Notes under the pieces: generated by a model
Told to the model about the DNA's origin: nothing
The model's input: only the letters and a program-made list of their open reading frames with translations
Databases searched by the model: none
Made by a program: the position numbers and the translations under genes
Origin: Poriferisodalis sp965208485
Lineage (GTDB): Bacteria > Actinomycetota > Acidimicrobiia > Acidimicrobiales > Poriferisodalaceae
Length of the DNA stretch: 64,000 bases
NCBI RefSeq assembly: GCF_965208485.1
Contig: NZ_OZ242344.1
Coordinates: forward strand, 4,154,001-4,218,000
Direction of reading: 5' to 3'
Shown: positions 1-7,885 of the stretch, in pieces
How positions within the stretch are numbered: the stretch's first letter is position 1
Layout of the letters: each line of letters begins with the position of its first letter

Positions 1-2
1 CG

Positions 3-185
3 CAGTCCCAAGGACACACCGACTACCGGCGGATCGTGACCGAGATGTACCGGCAGATCTCCGAGGTGGCCGGCCACCGGGCGGTAGCTGCGATGCTGTC
101 GCATGTCGACCTGTCCGAGGGACTCTTGGGACGCTTGGGCGCCGAGGAGGCCTTTGCTCGGCGGCGTTCAGCCGGGCCTGTCTGA
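3..185 (+). CDS. C-terminal end of an unidentified protein (partial)
   Basis: An open frame enters from the left edge and ends at TGA 183-185, giving about 60 residues. The visible part is helical and charged (contains 'YRRIVTEMYRQISEVAGHRA') with an Arg-rich tail. It shows no motif I recognise. The frame is supported only by being open to the edge and by typical high-GC third positions. The next gene starts 68 bases later on the same strand. Confidence 0.4.
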   Translation, partial: QSQGHTDYRRIVTEMYRQISEVAGHRAVAAMLSHVDLSEGLLGRLGAEEAFARRRSAGPV

Positions 186-253
186 GGGCTGCGGCGCATG
201 GATCTGTCCTGCTGGATCCCGGATGAGGGAACCCTGCTGATGGAACTCGTCGT

Positions 254-754
254 ATGGACGTAATCGCCCGTCCTGCAACCAGCGAGCACATCGGCGTGCT
301 TGCGGAGATGGCGACCGAGGCGGTGGCCGAGCAGGAAGACGCCCGCGGGGGCTGGGTCTGGTCGCGCCGGGAGGTGCGCGAACGGCCGTTCGAGGAGAGC
401 CTGGCGGCGGATCTGGGCGATTCCGACAGCGCTGTGTGGATCGGCGAGATCGACGGTGTCCCGGTCGGCTATGCCGTGGCGGTCGTCGAGACCCTGCAGA
501 CCGGCGAGACGCTGGGACGGGTGACCGATCTGTACGTGACTCCTGGCGCCCGTGAGGTCAGCGTCGGGGAGGCACTGATCGGCGAAGTGCTGCAGTGGTG
601 CGTCGAGCGGGGCTGCAGCGGGGTCGACTCGCTCGCGTTGCCGGGCAATCGAGCTACCAAGAACTTCTTCGAGACCTTCGGCTTCACTGCGCGACTGCTC
701 GTGCTGCACCGCTCCCTGCAGCCCGACACCCCGTCGTCGCTGCGCACCAAATGA
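254..754 (+). CDS. GNAT-family N-acetyltransferase
   Basis: This 166-residue protein has the GCN5-related acetyltransferase fold, which moves an acetyl group from acetyl-CoA to an amine. The beta4 strand 'VTDLYV' (residues 90-95) is followed by the pyrophosphate-binding turn (about 100-108). The usual Gly-rich RxxGxG is degenerate here, with R100 and G105 remaining. The C-terminal 'NRATKNFFETFGF' (132-144) is the classic last GNAT helix and strand. The substrate cannot be read from sequence. Its stop overlaps the start of the downstream Nudix gene (ATGA at 751-754), so the two are probably translationally coupled. Confidence 0.85.
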   Translation: MDVIARPATSEHIGVLAEMATEAVAEQEDARGGWVWSRREVRERPFEESLAADLGDSDSAVWIGEIDGVPVGYAVAVVETLQTGETLGRVTDLYVTPGAREVSVGEALIGEVLQWCVERGCSGVDSLALPGNRATKNFFETFGFTARLLVLHRSLQPDTPSSLRTK

Positions 755-1158
755 TCGGGCCGGTGCCCACGGTGTGCGTCGGCGGCATCGCTGTCCGTGA
801 CGGCTCAGTGCTGCTGGTGCGCCGGGGCTGCCCGCCCGGCGAGGGTCTGTGGGCGTTCCCCGGTGGGCGTGTCGAGCCAGGAGAGAGCCTGAGCGAGGCG
901 GTCGAGCGCGAGCTGGCTGAGGAAACCGGACTCGAGGTGCGCTGCGGGAACTTGGTCGGCGTGACCGAGCACATCAGCGAGTGCCTGCACTTCGTGATCT
1001 TGGACTACGCCGTGGAGTGCGATGCCGATGCGGTGCCCGTCGCCGGGGATGATGCGGCGGAAGCCCGGTTCGTGGACTTCGACGAGATCAAGGCGGAAGC
1101 GGTCCCGCTCTCAGGCGGGATGCGCAGCTTCTGTGACTGCCACCTCTTCGGCGACTGA
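751..1158 (+). CDS. Nudix hydrolase
   Basis: This 135-residue protein cleaves a nucleoside-diphosphate-linked substrate using Mg2+. The complete Nudix box GX5EX7REUXEEXGU lies at residues 39-61, with G39, E45, R53-E54 and E57-E58 all present. The ATG at 751 overlaps the GNAT stop by four bases, which fixes the start in preference to the longer frame upstream. Single-domain size and composition are like MutT/ADP-ribose-type enzymes; the actual substrate is unknown. Confidence 0.88.
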   Translation: MIGPVPTVCVGGIAVRDGSVLLVRRGCPPGEGLWAFPGGRVEPGESLSEAVERELAEETGLEVRCGNLVGVTEHISECLHFVILDYAVECDADAVPVAGDDAAEARFVDFDEIKAEAVPLSGGMRSFCDCHLFGD

Positions 1159-1187
1159 GTCTCCGCCGGGTCCACTGCTCTCACTCG

Positions 1188-1608
1188 TTGCTGGACACCT
1201 GTCGGTTCCGCGCCGGACCCGACGAACCAGCGCCCGCACAGCGGCAGCTGCACCGCTTGGCCCGCGACCGGGTCACCCACAACCTCGGCATCATCGGCCC
1301 GGGCGTGACGTTCCGCGAGCACGCGCAGCGGGCTTGGGACATCCCTGAGTCCTACCGCCGCAATCGGTGCTGCCTGTCGGCTCACGGCTGCGGCATGACC
1401 GGCGAGTATCCCTGCCTGTACCACCGGGCCGACTCCGGCGACGCCGGATACGACGGCGTGATCGAACCAGGCATGACGCTGTGCGTGGAGAGCTGCATCG
1501 GCCGAGAGCGTGACCGAGGGCGTGAAGCTGGGACAACAAGTGCTGGTCACTGAGACTGGCACCGAGCTGCTGAGCACGTTCCCCTTCGAGCAGTCGCTGT
1601 CGACCTGA
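1188..1608 (+). pseudogene. Frameshifted C-terminal remnant of an M24 (Xaa-Pro/creatinase-like) peptidase
   Basis: Frame 1188-1553 encodes 'THNLGIIGPGVTFREHAQ' and 'IEPGMTLCVESCIGRE', typical of the C-terminal half of pita-bread metallopeptidases, including the metal-ligand glutamate region. Around 1500-1520 the homology moves to another frame, ending 'EGVKLGQQVLVTETGTELL' with stop TGA 1606-1608. One frame change plus the missing N-terminal half mean this is a dead fragment. It could be a whole-gene decay product or a sequencing indel on an already partial gene. Confidence 0.75.
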
Positions 1609-1676
1609 GGCCCAGGCCGGCCACGGCCAACCGCAGGGGCCTACATTCGCGGGTCCGACGAGAGGAGTGCCTGCTG

Positions 1677-2240
1677 ATGCACTTGCCACGACCGACCTCA
1701 CCACGACTTGAGCCGATCCCGAAAGTGGCCGCACGCGCCCGCGAGGCCATGGAGAATTCATTCGCCAACGCCATCAACGTCATTGCCACCCTCGCGCACA
1801 GTCGCCCGATCTCGCGGGCGTTCGGCGAGTTCGCCATGGCGATCTTGTACAAGGGCGACCTGTCACGCCGCGATGTCGAGATCGCCGTGCTGCGCATGGG
1901 CTGGAACTGCCAGTCTGTGTACGAGTTCGGCCAGCACACGCTGATCGCCCTGGCCGAGGTCATGACCGACGAGGAGATCTACCTCGTCACCCGACCCATC
2001 GCCGAGGGCAACTGGACGCCGGCAGAGGCGGCGCTGCTGCAGGTGGTCGACGATCTGTACTCCGACGACTGCGTCTCCGACGCCACCTGGGCCGAAGCGG
2101 TGTCGCACTTCAGCGAAGCCGAGATGGTGCACCTCATCGCTGCGTCGGGTTGCTACCGGATGGTCAGCGGCCTGCTCAACAGCACGGGCGTGCAGCGGGA
2201 CGAAGGCGTCCCCGGCTGGCCTACGGCCCCGACGGGATGA
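1677..2240 (+). CDS. Carboxymuconolactone decarboxylase (CMD/AhpD-like) family protein
   Basis: 187 residues, with the CMD-family core 'RRDVEIAVLRMGWNCQS' followed by Y82-E83 and H87. These are the conserved Cys (C78) and His of AhpD-like all-helical proteins. Only one Cys of the AhpD CxxC pair is present, so a peroxidase-reductase role is less likely than a decarboxylase-like or unknown one. A Shine-Dalgarno sequence (gagagga) lies about 10 bases before the ATG. The gene appears monocistronic. Family assignment is good; substrate unknown. Confidence 0.78.
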   Translation: MHLPRPTSPRLEPIPKVAARAREAMENSFANAINVIATLAHSRPISRAFGEFAMAILYKGDLSRRDVEIAVLRMGWNCQSVYEFGQHTLIALAEVMTDEEIYLVTRPIAEGNWTPAEAALLQVVDDLYSDDCVSDATWAEAVSHFSEAEMVHLIAASGCYRMVSGLLNSTGVQRDEGVPGWPTAPTG

Positions 2241-2301
2241 ACTGGTCGACGCACCCGACGTTCAAGGGGAACAATTCGGCAGGCCACCCCGCCAGCGTGT
2301 G

Positions 2302-2847
2302 TCAACCCGCGGGAGGCACCTCGTTGAGCAGGCCGGTGCCGACGTCGTAGATGAAGCCACGGACGGCCGTGTCGTGCTCGATGAACGGCGACGCCTGCAG
2401 TTGCGAGATCGCCGACCGAACATCGTCGGCGGGGTCATCGAAGGCGCCGATCGGCCAGTCGGGTCGGACCCCGAGGCGGTCATGGAGATCATCGCTGAAC
2501 GCCGACTCGTCGAGTCCGCACATGCCGCATCCTGAGTGGTGAATCACCAGGATCTCCCGCGTGCCGAGCGCTTGCTGAGAGATGCAGAGCGAGCGGATCG
2601 CGTCGTCGGTCAGCACACCGCCCGCATTGCGGATGACGTGCGCCTCACCGACGGTCAGTCCCAGCGCTGCCAAGGGATCAATGCGCGCATCCATGCAGGT
2701 GAGGATGGCCACCTGCCGGCTGGGCGGTGCCGCCACGCCAGGAGTCGCAACTGTGGCTGCGGCCTGCCGGTTGTGCTCGGCCAACTCGTCGGCCGAAGGG
2801 CGGAATCCGGATGCTCCCGCTTTGCTGCCTGCGTCGTGTTGGCTCAT
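2302..2847 (-). CDS. Beta-class carbonic anhydrase
   Basis: This enzyme reversibly hydrates CO2 to bicarbonate. The zinc site is fully visible: C51-x-D53-x-R55 ('CMDAR') and H104-x2-C107 ('HHSGCGMC'). The Asp-Arg dyad that gates the zinc is intact. The start at 2847 (MSQHD) was chosen over one seven codons upstream because family proteins begin close to it. 181 residues is normal for the short (Rv1284-like) beta-CA group. It stands alone next to the tRNA genes. Confidence 0.92.
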   Translation of the reverse strand: MSQHDAGSKAGASGFRPSADELAEHNRQAAATVATPGVAAPPSRQVAILTCMDARIDPLAALGLTVGEAHVIRNAGGVLTDDAIRSLCISQQALGTREILVIHHSGCGMCGLDESAFSDDLHDRLGVRPDWPIGAFDDPADDVRSAISQLQASPFIEHDTAVRGFIYDVGTGLLNEVPPAG

Positions 2848-2892
2848 CTGACGGCCTCGCCCGTGCACCGGCCGGAGTGTTCCGGCGGCGGG

Positions 2893-2969
2893 TGGTACGC
2901 CCCCTGGGACTTGAACCCAGAACCTGCGGATTAAGAGTCCGTTGCTCTGCCAGATTGAGCTAGAGGCGC
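2893..2969 (-). tRNA. tRNA-Lys (anticodon CTT)
   Basis: The reverse strand folds into a full cloverleaf: 7-bp acceptor stem (GCGCCTC/GGGGCGT), D-arm GCTC/GAGC, anticodon loop CTCTTAA with CTT at 34-36, T-arm CTGGG/CCCAG with TTCAAGT, and an encoded CCA end. The outermost anticodon-stem pair (27-43) is an A-C mismatch. Confidence 0.95.
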
Positions 2970-3012
2970 GTGGTGCCCCGCAAGGCTAACGACACCCTCA
3001 TTTCGAAGGTGC

Positions 3013-3090
3013 TGGGCGGATCGAGGGGATTCGAACCCCCGGCCTCCAGTGCCACAAACTGGCGCTCTAACCAACTGAGCTACGACCCGC
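3013..3090 (-). tRNA. tRNA-His (anticodon GTG)
   Basis: Cloverleaf on the reverse strand with anticodon loop TTGTGGC (GTG), T-arm GGGGG/CCCCT with TTCGAAT, and encoded CCA. The acceptor is CGGGTCG/CGATCCG preceded by the extra G-1 facing C73, the identity pair of histidine tRNAs. Confidence 0.95.
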
Positions 3091-3132
3091 ACGGGGTGGT
3101 CAAGGATGCCACGGGCGCCGCGGCCTCGCTAC

Positions 3133-3229
3133 CGATTTTCGGACCCCCGGCCTCCACTGCCACGCTGTGTCCGATGGCGCTCGCCGAGGGCGAGCGCGTG
3201 GCGCTCTCGCCGACTGAGCTGCGACCCGC
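3133..3229 (-). pseudogene. Degenerate second copy of tRNA-His with a 35-nt hairpin insert
   Basis: This stretch repeats the neighbouring tRNA-His and its flank (offset about 139 bp). The T-arm side, 'cctccactgccac', the D-arm side ending 'cgacccgc' and the flanking 'gatgccacggg' all recur. A 35-base insert (3164-3198) replaces four bases of the anticodon arm. It contains a perfect 8-bp hairpin with a 3-base loop (3178-3196). Acceptor pairing is lost, so it is not expected to be a working tRNA. Confidence 0.75.
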
Positions 3230-3298
3230 ATGGGGTGGTCCCCGATGCCACGGGCCACACCTCAGCCGAGTGCGGCCTCGACGGCGTACCGTAGACGT

Positions 3299-4306
3299 GT
3301 GAGCCCGCAGACCATCGCAGTTCGGCAGCCGCCCGTCGAATACATCCCCCGGATCACCGCCCAGTACATCGGGCTGGGGTATGGCGAGTACCGCTGGGTG
3401 CACAGCGAGACGCCGCCGCCGTGGACGCCGCTCACCAAGCCCATCTCGGAGTGCAGGGTCGGGCTCGTCGCCACTGGCGGCATCTACGTCACCGGCCAGA
3501 CGGCGTTCCACTACCGGGACGACACGACCTACCGGGCCATCCCCACCGATGTCGACACGTCACAGTTGCGGGCGACGCACTTCGCCTATGACCTGACCGA
3601 TGCGCGCTCTGACATCAACTGCGTGTTTCCCATCGAGACGCTGCGCACGTTGCGCGACAGCGGCGAGATCGGCGAGCTGGGCCCGAACGCGTACACCCTG
3701 ATGGGCGGCATCTACAGCACCCGCCGGGTGCGTGAGGAGCTGATCCCAGCGCTCGCCAAGCGCTGTGTGGCGGACGAGCTCGATGCGGTGTTGCTGGTGC
3801 CGGTGTGACCGGTCTGCCATCAGACCGGGGGTCTGATTGCAAGGGCCATCGAGGCTGAGGGCATCCCGACACTCTCGATGTCGAGTGCCCGTGACATCAC
3901 CCGTGCCGCCTGGCCGCCTCGATCCGTCTATCTGGATTATCCGCTGGGCCACACGTCGGGCAAGCCGCACGAGCCCGACCTGAATCTGCGGATCCTGCGG
4001 GACACGTTCGCTGCATTCGCCCAGCTTCGCGTCCCCGGCTCGATGGCACATCTGCCGCATCGCTGGTCGGAGACAGACCGCTGGAAGGACAAGGTGTTCG
4101 CGCCGTCCGCCAAGGCGGCTGATCTGCCCGAGTGCGCAACCCCCGGCGCCGTAGACGCGCAGCAGGACGGAGCCGGCGGCGGCTACGAGGACGATCGGGT
4201 CGAGCGGCATCCGACGCCGCAGCACCAGACCGAAGAGGACGCCGCCGCAGCCCGGCTGAGCCACGACGGCGAGGACTGCCTGGTCTGCGCCGGCATCGAC
4301 TATTGA
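3299..4306 (+). CDS. GrdB-like selenoprotein (glycine/sarcosine/betaine/D-proline reductase selenoprotein B family), Sec encoded by UGA 3806-3808
   Basis: Read through the in-frame UGA, this is one 335-residue protein. The upstream part (169 residues) carries family landmarks: 'VGLVATGGIYVTGQ', 'AYDLTDARSDINCVFPIETL', 'GPNAYTLMGGI'. The downstream part continues the same family in the same frame: 'PVCHQTGGLIARAIEAEGIP' and 'LDYPLGHTSGKP'. The UGA falls exactly at the redox position, giving U170-P-V-C173, the U/CxxC motif of GrdB-like proteins. Two alternative hairpins follow at once (see SECIS entry). The start is a GTG at 3299. True Grd proteins need partner subunits for Stickland fermentation. 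None is nearby, so this belongs to the orphan aerobic branch, whose reaction is not known to me. The alternative is a nonsense-mutated Cys version, but lack of decay downstream argues against that. Confidence 0.85.
3809..3835 (+). promoter_or_regulatory. Candidate bacterial SECIS element directly after the UGA codon
   Basis: Two mutually exclusive perfect hairpins begin right after UGA 3806-3808. Hairpin A is CCGGTCTG-CCAT-CAGACCGG (3809-3828). Hairpin B is CAGACC-GGG-GGTCTG (3821-3835), whose G-containing apical loop starts 19 bases past the UGA. Bacterial SECIS elements recognised by SelB are short stem-loops just downstream of UGA with a G at the apical loop, so B fits best. The structure is inferred by eye. 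Confidence 0.65.
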
Positions 4307-4339
4307 GTCGAGCTGAGCTGAGTGGGGCCTGAACCGTCG

Positions 4340-5278
4340 ATGAGCGAGCAGCCCGAGCGCCGCGCCTCGGTCGGCGCGACATCACCGGGAACCGGCGGCG
4401 ACTACGACCCCGCTGCCATCCCGGTACGGGACGCGGCAACGGTGCTGATCCTGTCCGGCGAGCACGATCCCCATGTGCTCATGCTCAAGCGCAACTCCCG
4501 TTCGATCTTCGTGGGTGACATGTGGGTGTATCCCGGCGGCGCCGTCGACCCCGAGGACGCCACGCAGGTCGCCGACGAAACCGTTTCGGGCCTGACCGAT
4601 GACGAAGCCTCGTTTCAGATCGGCATCGAGCGCGGCGGCATTGCCTTCTGGGTCGCCGCCCTGCGGGAAACCTTCGAGGAAGCGGGAATTCTGCTGGCTC
4701 ACCACGGCCACGCGGTCGGCGTCGACGACCCCCGCGACCTGCCCTCGGGAATCATCGACCTATCGCCGCCCGATGTGGCCGAGCGGTTCTCGCACTACCG
4801 GGACGAGATCAATGCCGGCGAGCGGGACTTCATCGAGACCGTCCGCAGCGAGGACTTGCTGCTCGACGGCGACAACGTCTATTTCATCGGTCGCTGGGTG
4901 ACGCCGATGGGCTCGCCGCGCCGCTACGACACTCGCTTCTTCCTGACGGCGATGCCCGACGGCCAGGTGCCGCTGCCCGATCACGACGAAGCCGTCGAGC
5001 ACCAATGGGTGCGACCTGCTGATGCCATTCGGCGCAACGAGATCGGCGACATGGTGATGATGACGCCGACGATCGGGATGCTGCAGCGTCTCTCCAGATT
5101 CGCGACCGTCTCAGAGGCTGTTGCCGCGGCGGGACGTGGCACTCCGGCCGACGATGAGCCGGTGCGGATCCGCTTCGACGACGAGGGTCCGCACCGGATC
5201 GCCTTCCCTGCCGATCCCGACTATCTGCAGTCAGACGGCAGCACCGAGGTGGGCATCCTGCGCTGGCCGCTGAACTAG
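4340..5278 (+). CDS. Large Nudix hydrolase (NUDT19/CoA-pyrophosphatase-like)
   Basis: 312 residues. It has 'FVGDMWVYPGGAVDPED' (about 57-73) followed after an insertion by 'ALRETFEEAGILLA' (107-120), the split Nudix signature of the NUDT19/acyl-CoA diphosphatase-like group. The catalytic R109-E110 and E113-E114 are kept. The ATG at 4340 was preferred over an in-frame GTG at 4322 on fit to the family. It follows the selenoprotein gene by 33 bases on the same strand and may be co-transcribed with it. Substrate is inferred only from the family (CoA or acyl-CoA type compounds). Confidence 0.82.
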   Translation: MSEQPERRASVGATSPGTGGDYDPAAIPVRDAATVLILSGEHDPHVLMLKRNSRSIFVGDMWVYPGGAVDPEDATQVADETVSGLTDDEASFQIGIERGGIAFWVAALRETFEEAGILLAHHGHAVGVDDPRDLPSGIIDLSPPDVAERFSHYRDEINAGERDFIETVRSEDLLLDGDNVYFIGRWVTPMGSPRRYDTRFFLTAMPDGQVPLPDHDEAVEHQWVRPADAIRRNEIGDMVMMTPTIGMLQRLSRFATVSEAVAAAGRGTPADDEPVRIRFDDEGPHRIAFPADPDYLQSDGSTEVGILRWPLN

Positions 5279-5390
5279 GCGCCGACAGGCCCGACGTCCG
5301 AATGTCCCGACCAAGGTCCTCGCCGGGTCGCAGAGTCCTTGGACCAGCGGCGGTTGAGTGGCAGGATGTCCCCAGGCCATTGTGGCCAGA

Positions 5391-5464
5391 GCCCTCGTGG
5401 CGCAACTGGACAGCGCAGCGGGCTTCTATCCCGCCGGTTGCAGGTTCGAGTCCTGCCGGGGGCG
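5391..5464 (+). tRNA. tRNA-Arg (anticodon TCT)
   Basis: Complete cloverleaf: acceptor GCCCTCG/CGGGGGC, D-arm GCGC/GCGC, anticodon stem GCGGG/CCCGC with loop CTTCTAT (TCT), T-arm GCAGG/CCTGC with TTCGAGT, discriminator G. CCA is not encoded. It decodes AGA, a rare codon in this GC-rich genome. The roughly 110 bases between the Nudix gene and this tRNA show nothing else I can name. Confidence 0.95.
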
Positions 5465-5504
5465 CATCTGGAGATCTCTCGTGCAGATGATTGGAATCAG
5501 CCAG

Positions 5505-6269
5505 CTAGCGCTCGCGGCGGCGAGCGACCGGATGGGGCAGTACCTGCGCTGATGTGGCGCGCTCGTCGAGTCCGGAGCGCAGCTGGTCGTAGATCTCCGC
5601 GCCGCAGATCGCCGTGAGCTCGCCCCGCAGGGCGAGGTAGACCGGCCGGTGCCCGATGTGGGCCTGCGGCTCGGAGGTGCACCACCACGACACGTCGGTG
5701 TCGGGTCCGCCCCAGTCCCGCAGCTCCCACTCCCGCACCATCGTGTAGACGTGCCCGGTGACGGTCTCGTGATCCTCGCGGCGCAGCGGCGCCTGCCAGC
5801 AGATCTCAGGCTTCGTGTCCATGGGACGCCGCCCGGTCCGCTGCGCCAGCAGGTGGAAGGCGCAACCCGCACCCGCGGGATGGGACGCCCGGTTCGCGAA
5901 CACGCACGCCCCGTCGACCACCTGGGTGCGCCACCAGCCGTCGCTGTCCTGCCACAGAGCGTCGGCGGGATCACGGTGGTGCTGCCAGAGGTCGGCATCG
6001 AGTTCAGCGGTCATCTGGCGGACATGGGCGAGGTCGTGCTCGTCGGCGATGTAGGCGCCATGGCTGCAGCAGCCCAGCATGAGCTGGGGGGCTGGCTCTG
6101 CGTCGGTGCCCGGGCATCCGGCGCCGAAGATGCAAGTCCAAGCGCTGGCGAGGAACGTCACGTCGAACAGCCAAGTGCGGTGCTCGTGGGGATCCTCCAG
6201 CGAGAGCCACTCCCGCGCATCGGCGAACGGACTCACGTTGCCGCTGACGGCGACGCCATGACCAGCCAT
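5505..6269 (-). CDS. Conserved cysteine-rich actinobacterial protein of unknown function
   Basis: About 254 residues beginning MAGHGVAVSG. It carries a conserved block: 'REWLSLEDPHEHRTWLFD', then 'WTCIFGAGCPGT' and 'LMLGCCSHGAYI'. Further Cys/His/Trp residues appear downstream (for example 'DVSWWCTSE', 'GAGCAFHLL'). I recall similar uncharacterised proteins across Actinobacteria. The Cys pattern (CX6C...CC) suggests metal or Fe-S binding, but this is inference. It is transcribed divergently from glcD, sharing a 125-bp intergenic region. Confidence 0.7.
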   Translation of the reverse strand: MAGHGVAVSGNVSPFADAREWLSLEDPHEHRTWLFDVTFLASAWTCIFGAGCPGTDAEPAPQLMLGCCSHGAYIADEHDLAHVRQMTAELDADLWQHHRDPADALWQDSDGWWRTQVVDGACVFANRASHPAGAGCAFHLLAQRTGRRPMDTKPEICWQAPLRREDHETVTGHVYTMVREWELRDWGGPDTDVSWWCTSEPQAHIGHRPVYLALRGELTAICGAEIYDQLRSGLDERATSAQVLPHPVARRRER

Positions 6270-6394
6270 CGACGGTGAGCCTAAGCCCAGACGCACCGGC
6301 GAGGTGGGTGGTGTCGGGTTGGGCGGGGGATGTCGGCGGCGCGGTTTGGCTAAGTCCTGGCGTCTCCGAGCGGCGTGTCAGGTACGGTCGTGCC

Positions 6395-7885
6395 GTGGCT
6401 CGAAAGCCTGATGCACCCGTGGGCGGCGAGTCCTCGACGGATAGATCCGGTGATGCTGCGGCCGACGCGGCCCTGCTCGCGGCTCTGCGCGGCGTGCTGG
6501 GCGACCGAGCGCGTGACAACGACTTCGAGCGTGGCCTGTACAGCCGCGATGGCTCCATCGAAGGCAACTCCCCGGCCATCGTGTGCTTGCCGGAGACTGC
6601 AGGCGAGGTGGCAGAGATCGTGCGCATCTGCCGGCGCCACCGTCGGCCGTTCTTGGCCCGGGGCTCGGGCACCGGCTTGGCCGGGGGCGCCGTGCCCGTC
6701 GGTCACCCGGTCGTGGTGGCCACCGCCAAGATGGACCGCATTGTCGAGGTCGACACTGCTGACCGGATTGCGTGGGTCGAGCCGGGGGTGCTGAACCTGG
6801 ACCTGTCCCGCGCCCTCGCCCCGCTGGGCTTCCACTTCGCGCCGGATCCTTCCAGCCAGCAGGTCTGCTCGATCGGCGGGAACATCGCCAACAACTCCGG
6901 CGGGCCGCACTGCTTGGCCTACGGCGTGACCACGGCCCACATCGCAGCGCTCGAAGTGGTGCTGCCTTCCGGCGAGACCACCGTGCTCGGCGGGGTGGAC
7001 CCAGAACCGCCGGGCTTCGACTTGCGGGGGCTGTTTGTGGGTTCTGAGGGCACAATGGGCATCGCCACGAAGGCGGCGGTGAGGCTGACGCCGAATGCGC
7101 CCTCGGTTCGGACGCTGCTGCTGGACTTCGACGATGTCAGCGAGGGATCGGCGACCGTCAGCGCCATCATCGCCGCAGGTCTGGTGCCGTCTGCGCTTGA
7201 GATGATGGATCAGCGAGCCATCGAGATCGTGGAGGCATTCGCCCATGCGGGCTACCCGACCGAAGCCGCTGCGGTGCTGCTGGTCGAACTCGACGGCCTG
7301 TCCGGCGGGGTCGACGCCGGTGTGGACATCGTGCACGAGGTGGCGCTGCAGCACCACGTCGGCCATGTGCGTGTGGCCGCTGACGACGAGGAGCGGGCGC
7401 TGCTGTGGAAGGGCCGTAAGAACGCCTTCGGGGCGGTGGCGCGGATCAAGCCGGACTACTACCTCCACGACACGGTTGTGCCGAGGTCTCGGCTCACCGA
7501 GGTGCTCGAGAAGGTGTACCGGATCGCCGATGCCTACGACCTGATTGCCGTCAACGTCTTTCACGCCGGGGACGGGAACCTGCATCCGATCCTGGCTTTC
7601 GACCGGCGTGAGCCCGGTGTGGACGAGCGGGTGAAGGCAGCGGGCCGGGACATCGTCGCCGCTTCCATCGAGGCCGGCGGTGTGCTCAGCGGCGAGCACG
7701 GGATCGGCTTGGAGAAGCGGGACTACATGGGGATGCTGTTCGGCGCGCATGACATGTACACGCAGGATCTGGTACGCGAAGCGTTCGATCCCGACGGGCT
7801 CGCCAACCCCTTGAAGATCATCCCGACGGGTTCGCGCTGCAGCGACTCATTTCGCCAGCATGTGCCTGAAGGTGCCTGGGTGTGA
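6395..7885 (+). CDS. glcD: Glycolate oxidase subunit GlcD (FAD-linked)
   Basis: This 496-residue FAD-binding subunit oxidises glycolate (or D-lactate) to glyoxylate (pyruvate). It carries PCMH-type FAD motifs 'RGSGTGLAGGAVPV' and 'CSIGGNIANNSGG', then the C-terminal oxidase signatures 'NVFHAGDGNLHP' and 'GGVLSGEHGIGLEKR'. The GTG at 6395 (VARKPDAP) was chosen because homology and reasonable composition start there; the frame is open much further upstream. Its stop overlaps the GTG of glcE (GTGA). With glcE and glcF it makes a complete three-subunit enzyme. Confidence 0.92.
   Translation: MARKPDAPVGGESSTDRSGDAAADAALLAALRGVLGDRARDNDFERGLYSRDGSIEGNSPAIVCLPETAGEVAEIVRICRRHRRPFLARGSGTGLAGGAVPVGHPVVVATAKMDRIVEVDTADRIAWVEPGVLNLDLSRALAPLGFHFAPDPSSQQVCSIGGNIANNSGGPHCLAYGVTTAHIAALEVVLPSGETTVLGGVDPEPPGFDLRGLFVGSEGTMGIATKAAVRLTPNAPSVRTLLLDFDDVSEGSATVSAIIAAGLVPSALEMMDQRAIEIVEAFAHAGYPTEAAAVLLVELDGLSGGVDAGVDIVHEVALQHHVGHVRVAADDEERALLWKGRKNAFGAVARIKPDYYLHDTVVPRSRLTEVLEKVYRIADAYDLIAVNVFHAGDGNLHPILAFDRREPGVDERVKAAGRDIVAASIEAGGVLSGEHGIGLEKRDYMGMLFGAHDMYTQDLVREAFDPDGLANPLKIIPTGSRCSDSFRQHVPEGAWV

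Noticed and set aside
3164..3198. Self-splicing intron in the second tRNA-His
   Set aside because: 35 bases is far too short for a group I intron, and the acceptor stem is already lost, so a pseudogene with an insert is simpler.
3230..3808. Two separate hypothetical proteins in place of the selenoprotein
   Set aside because: Same frame, continuous family similarity on both sides and UGA at the redox position make one Sec-containing protein more likely.
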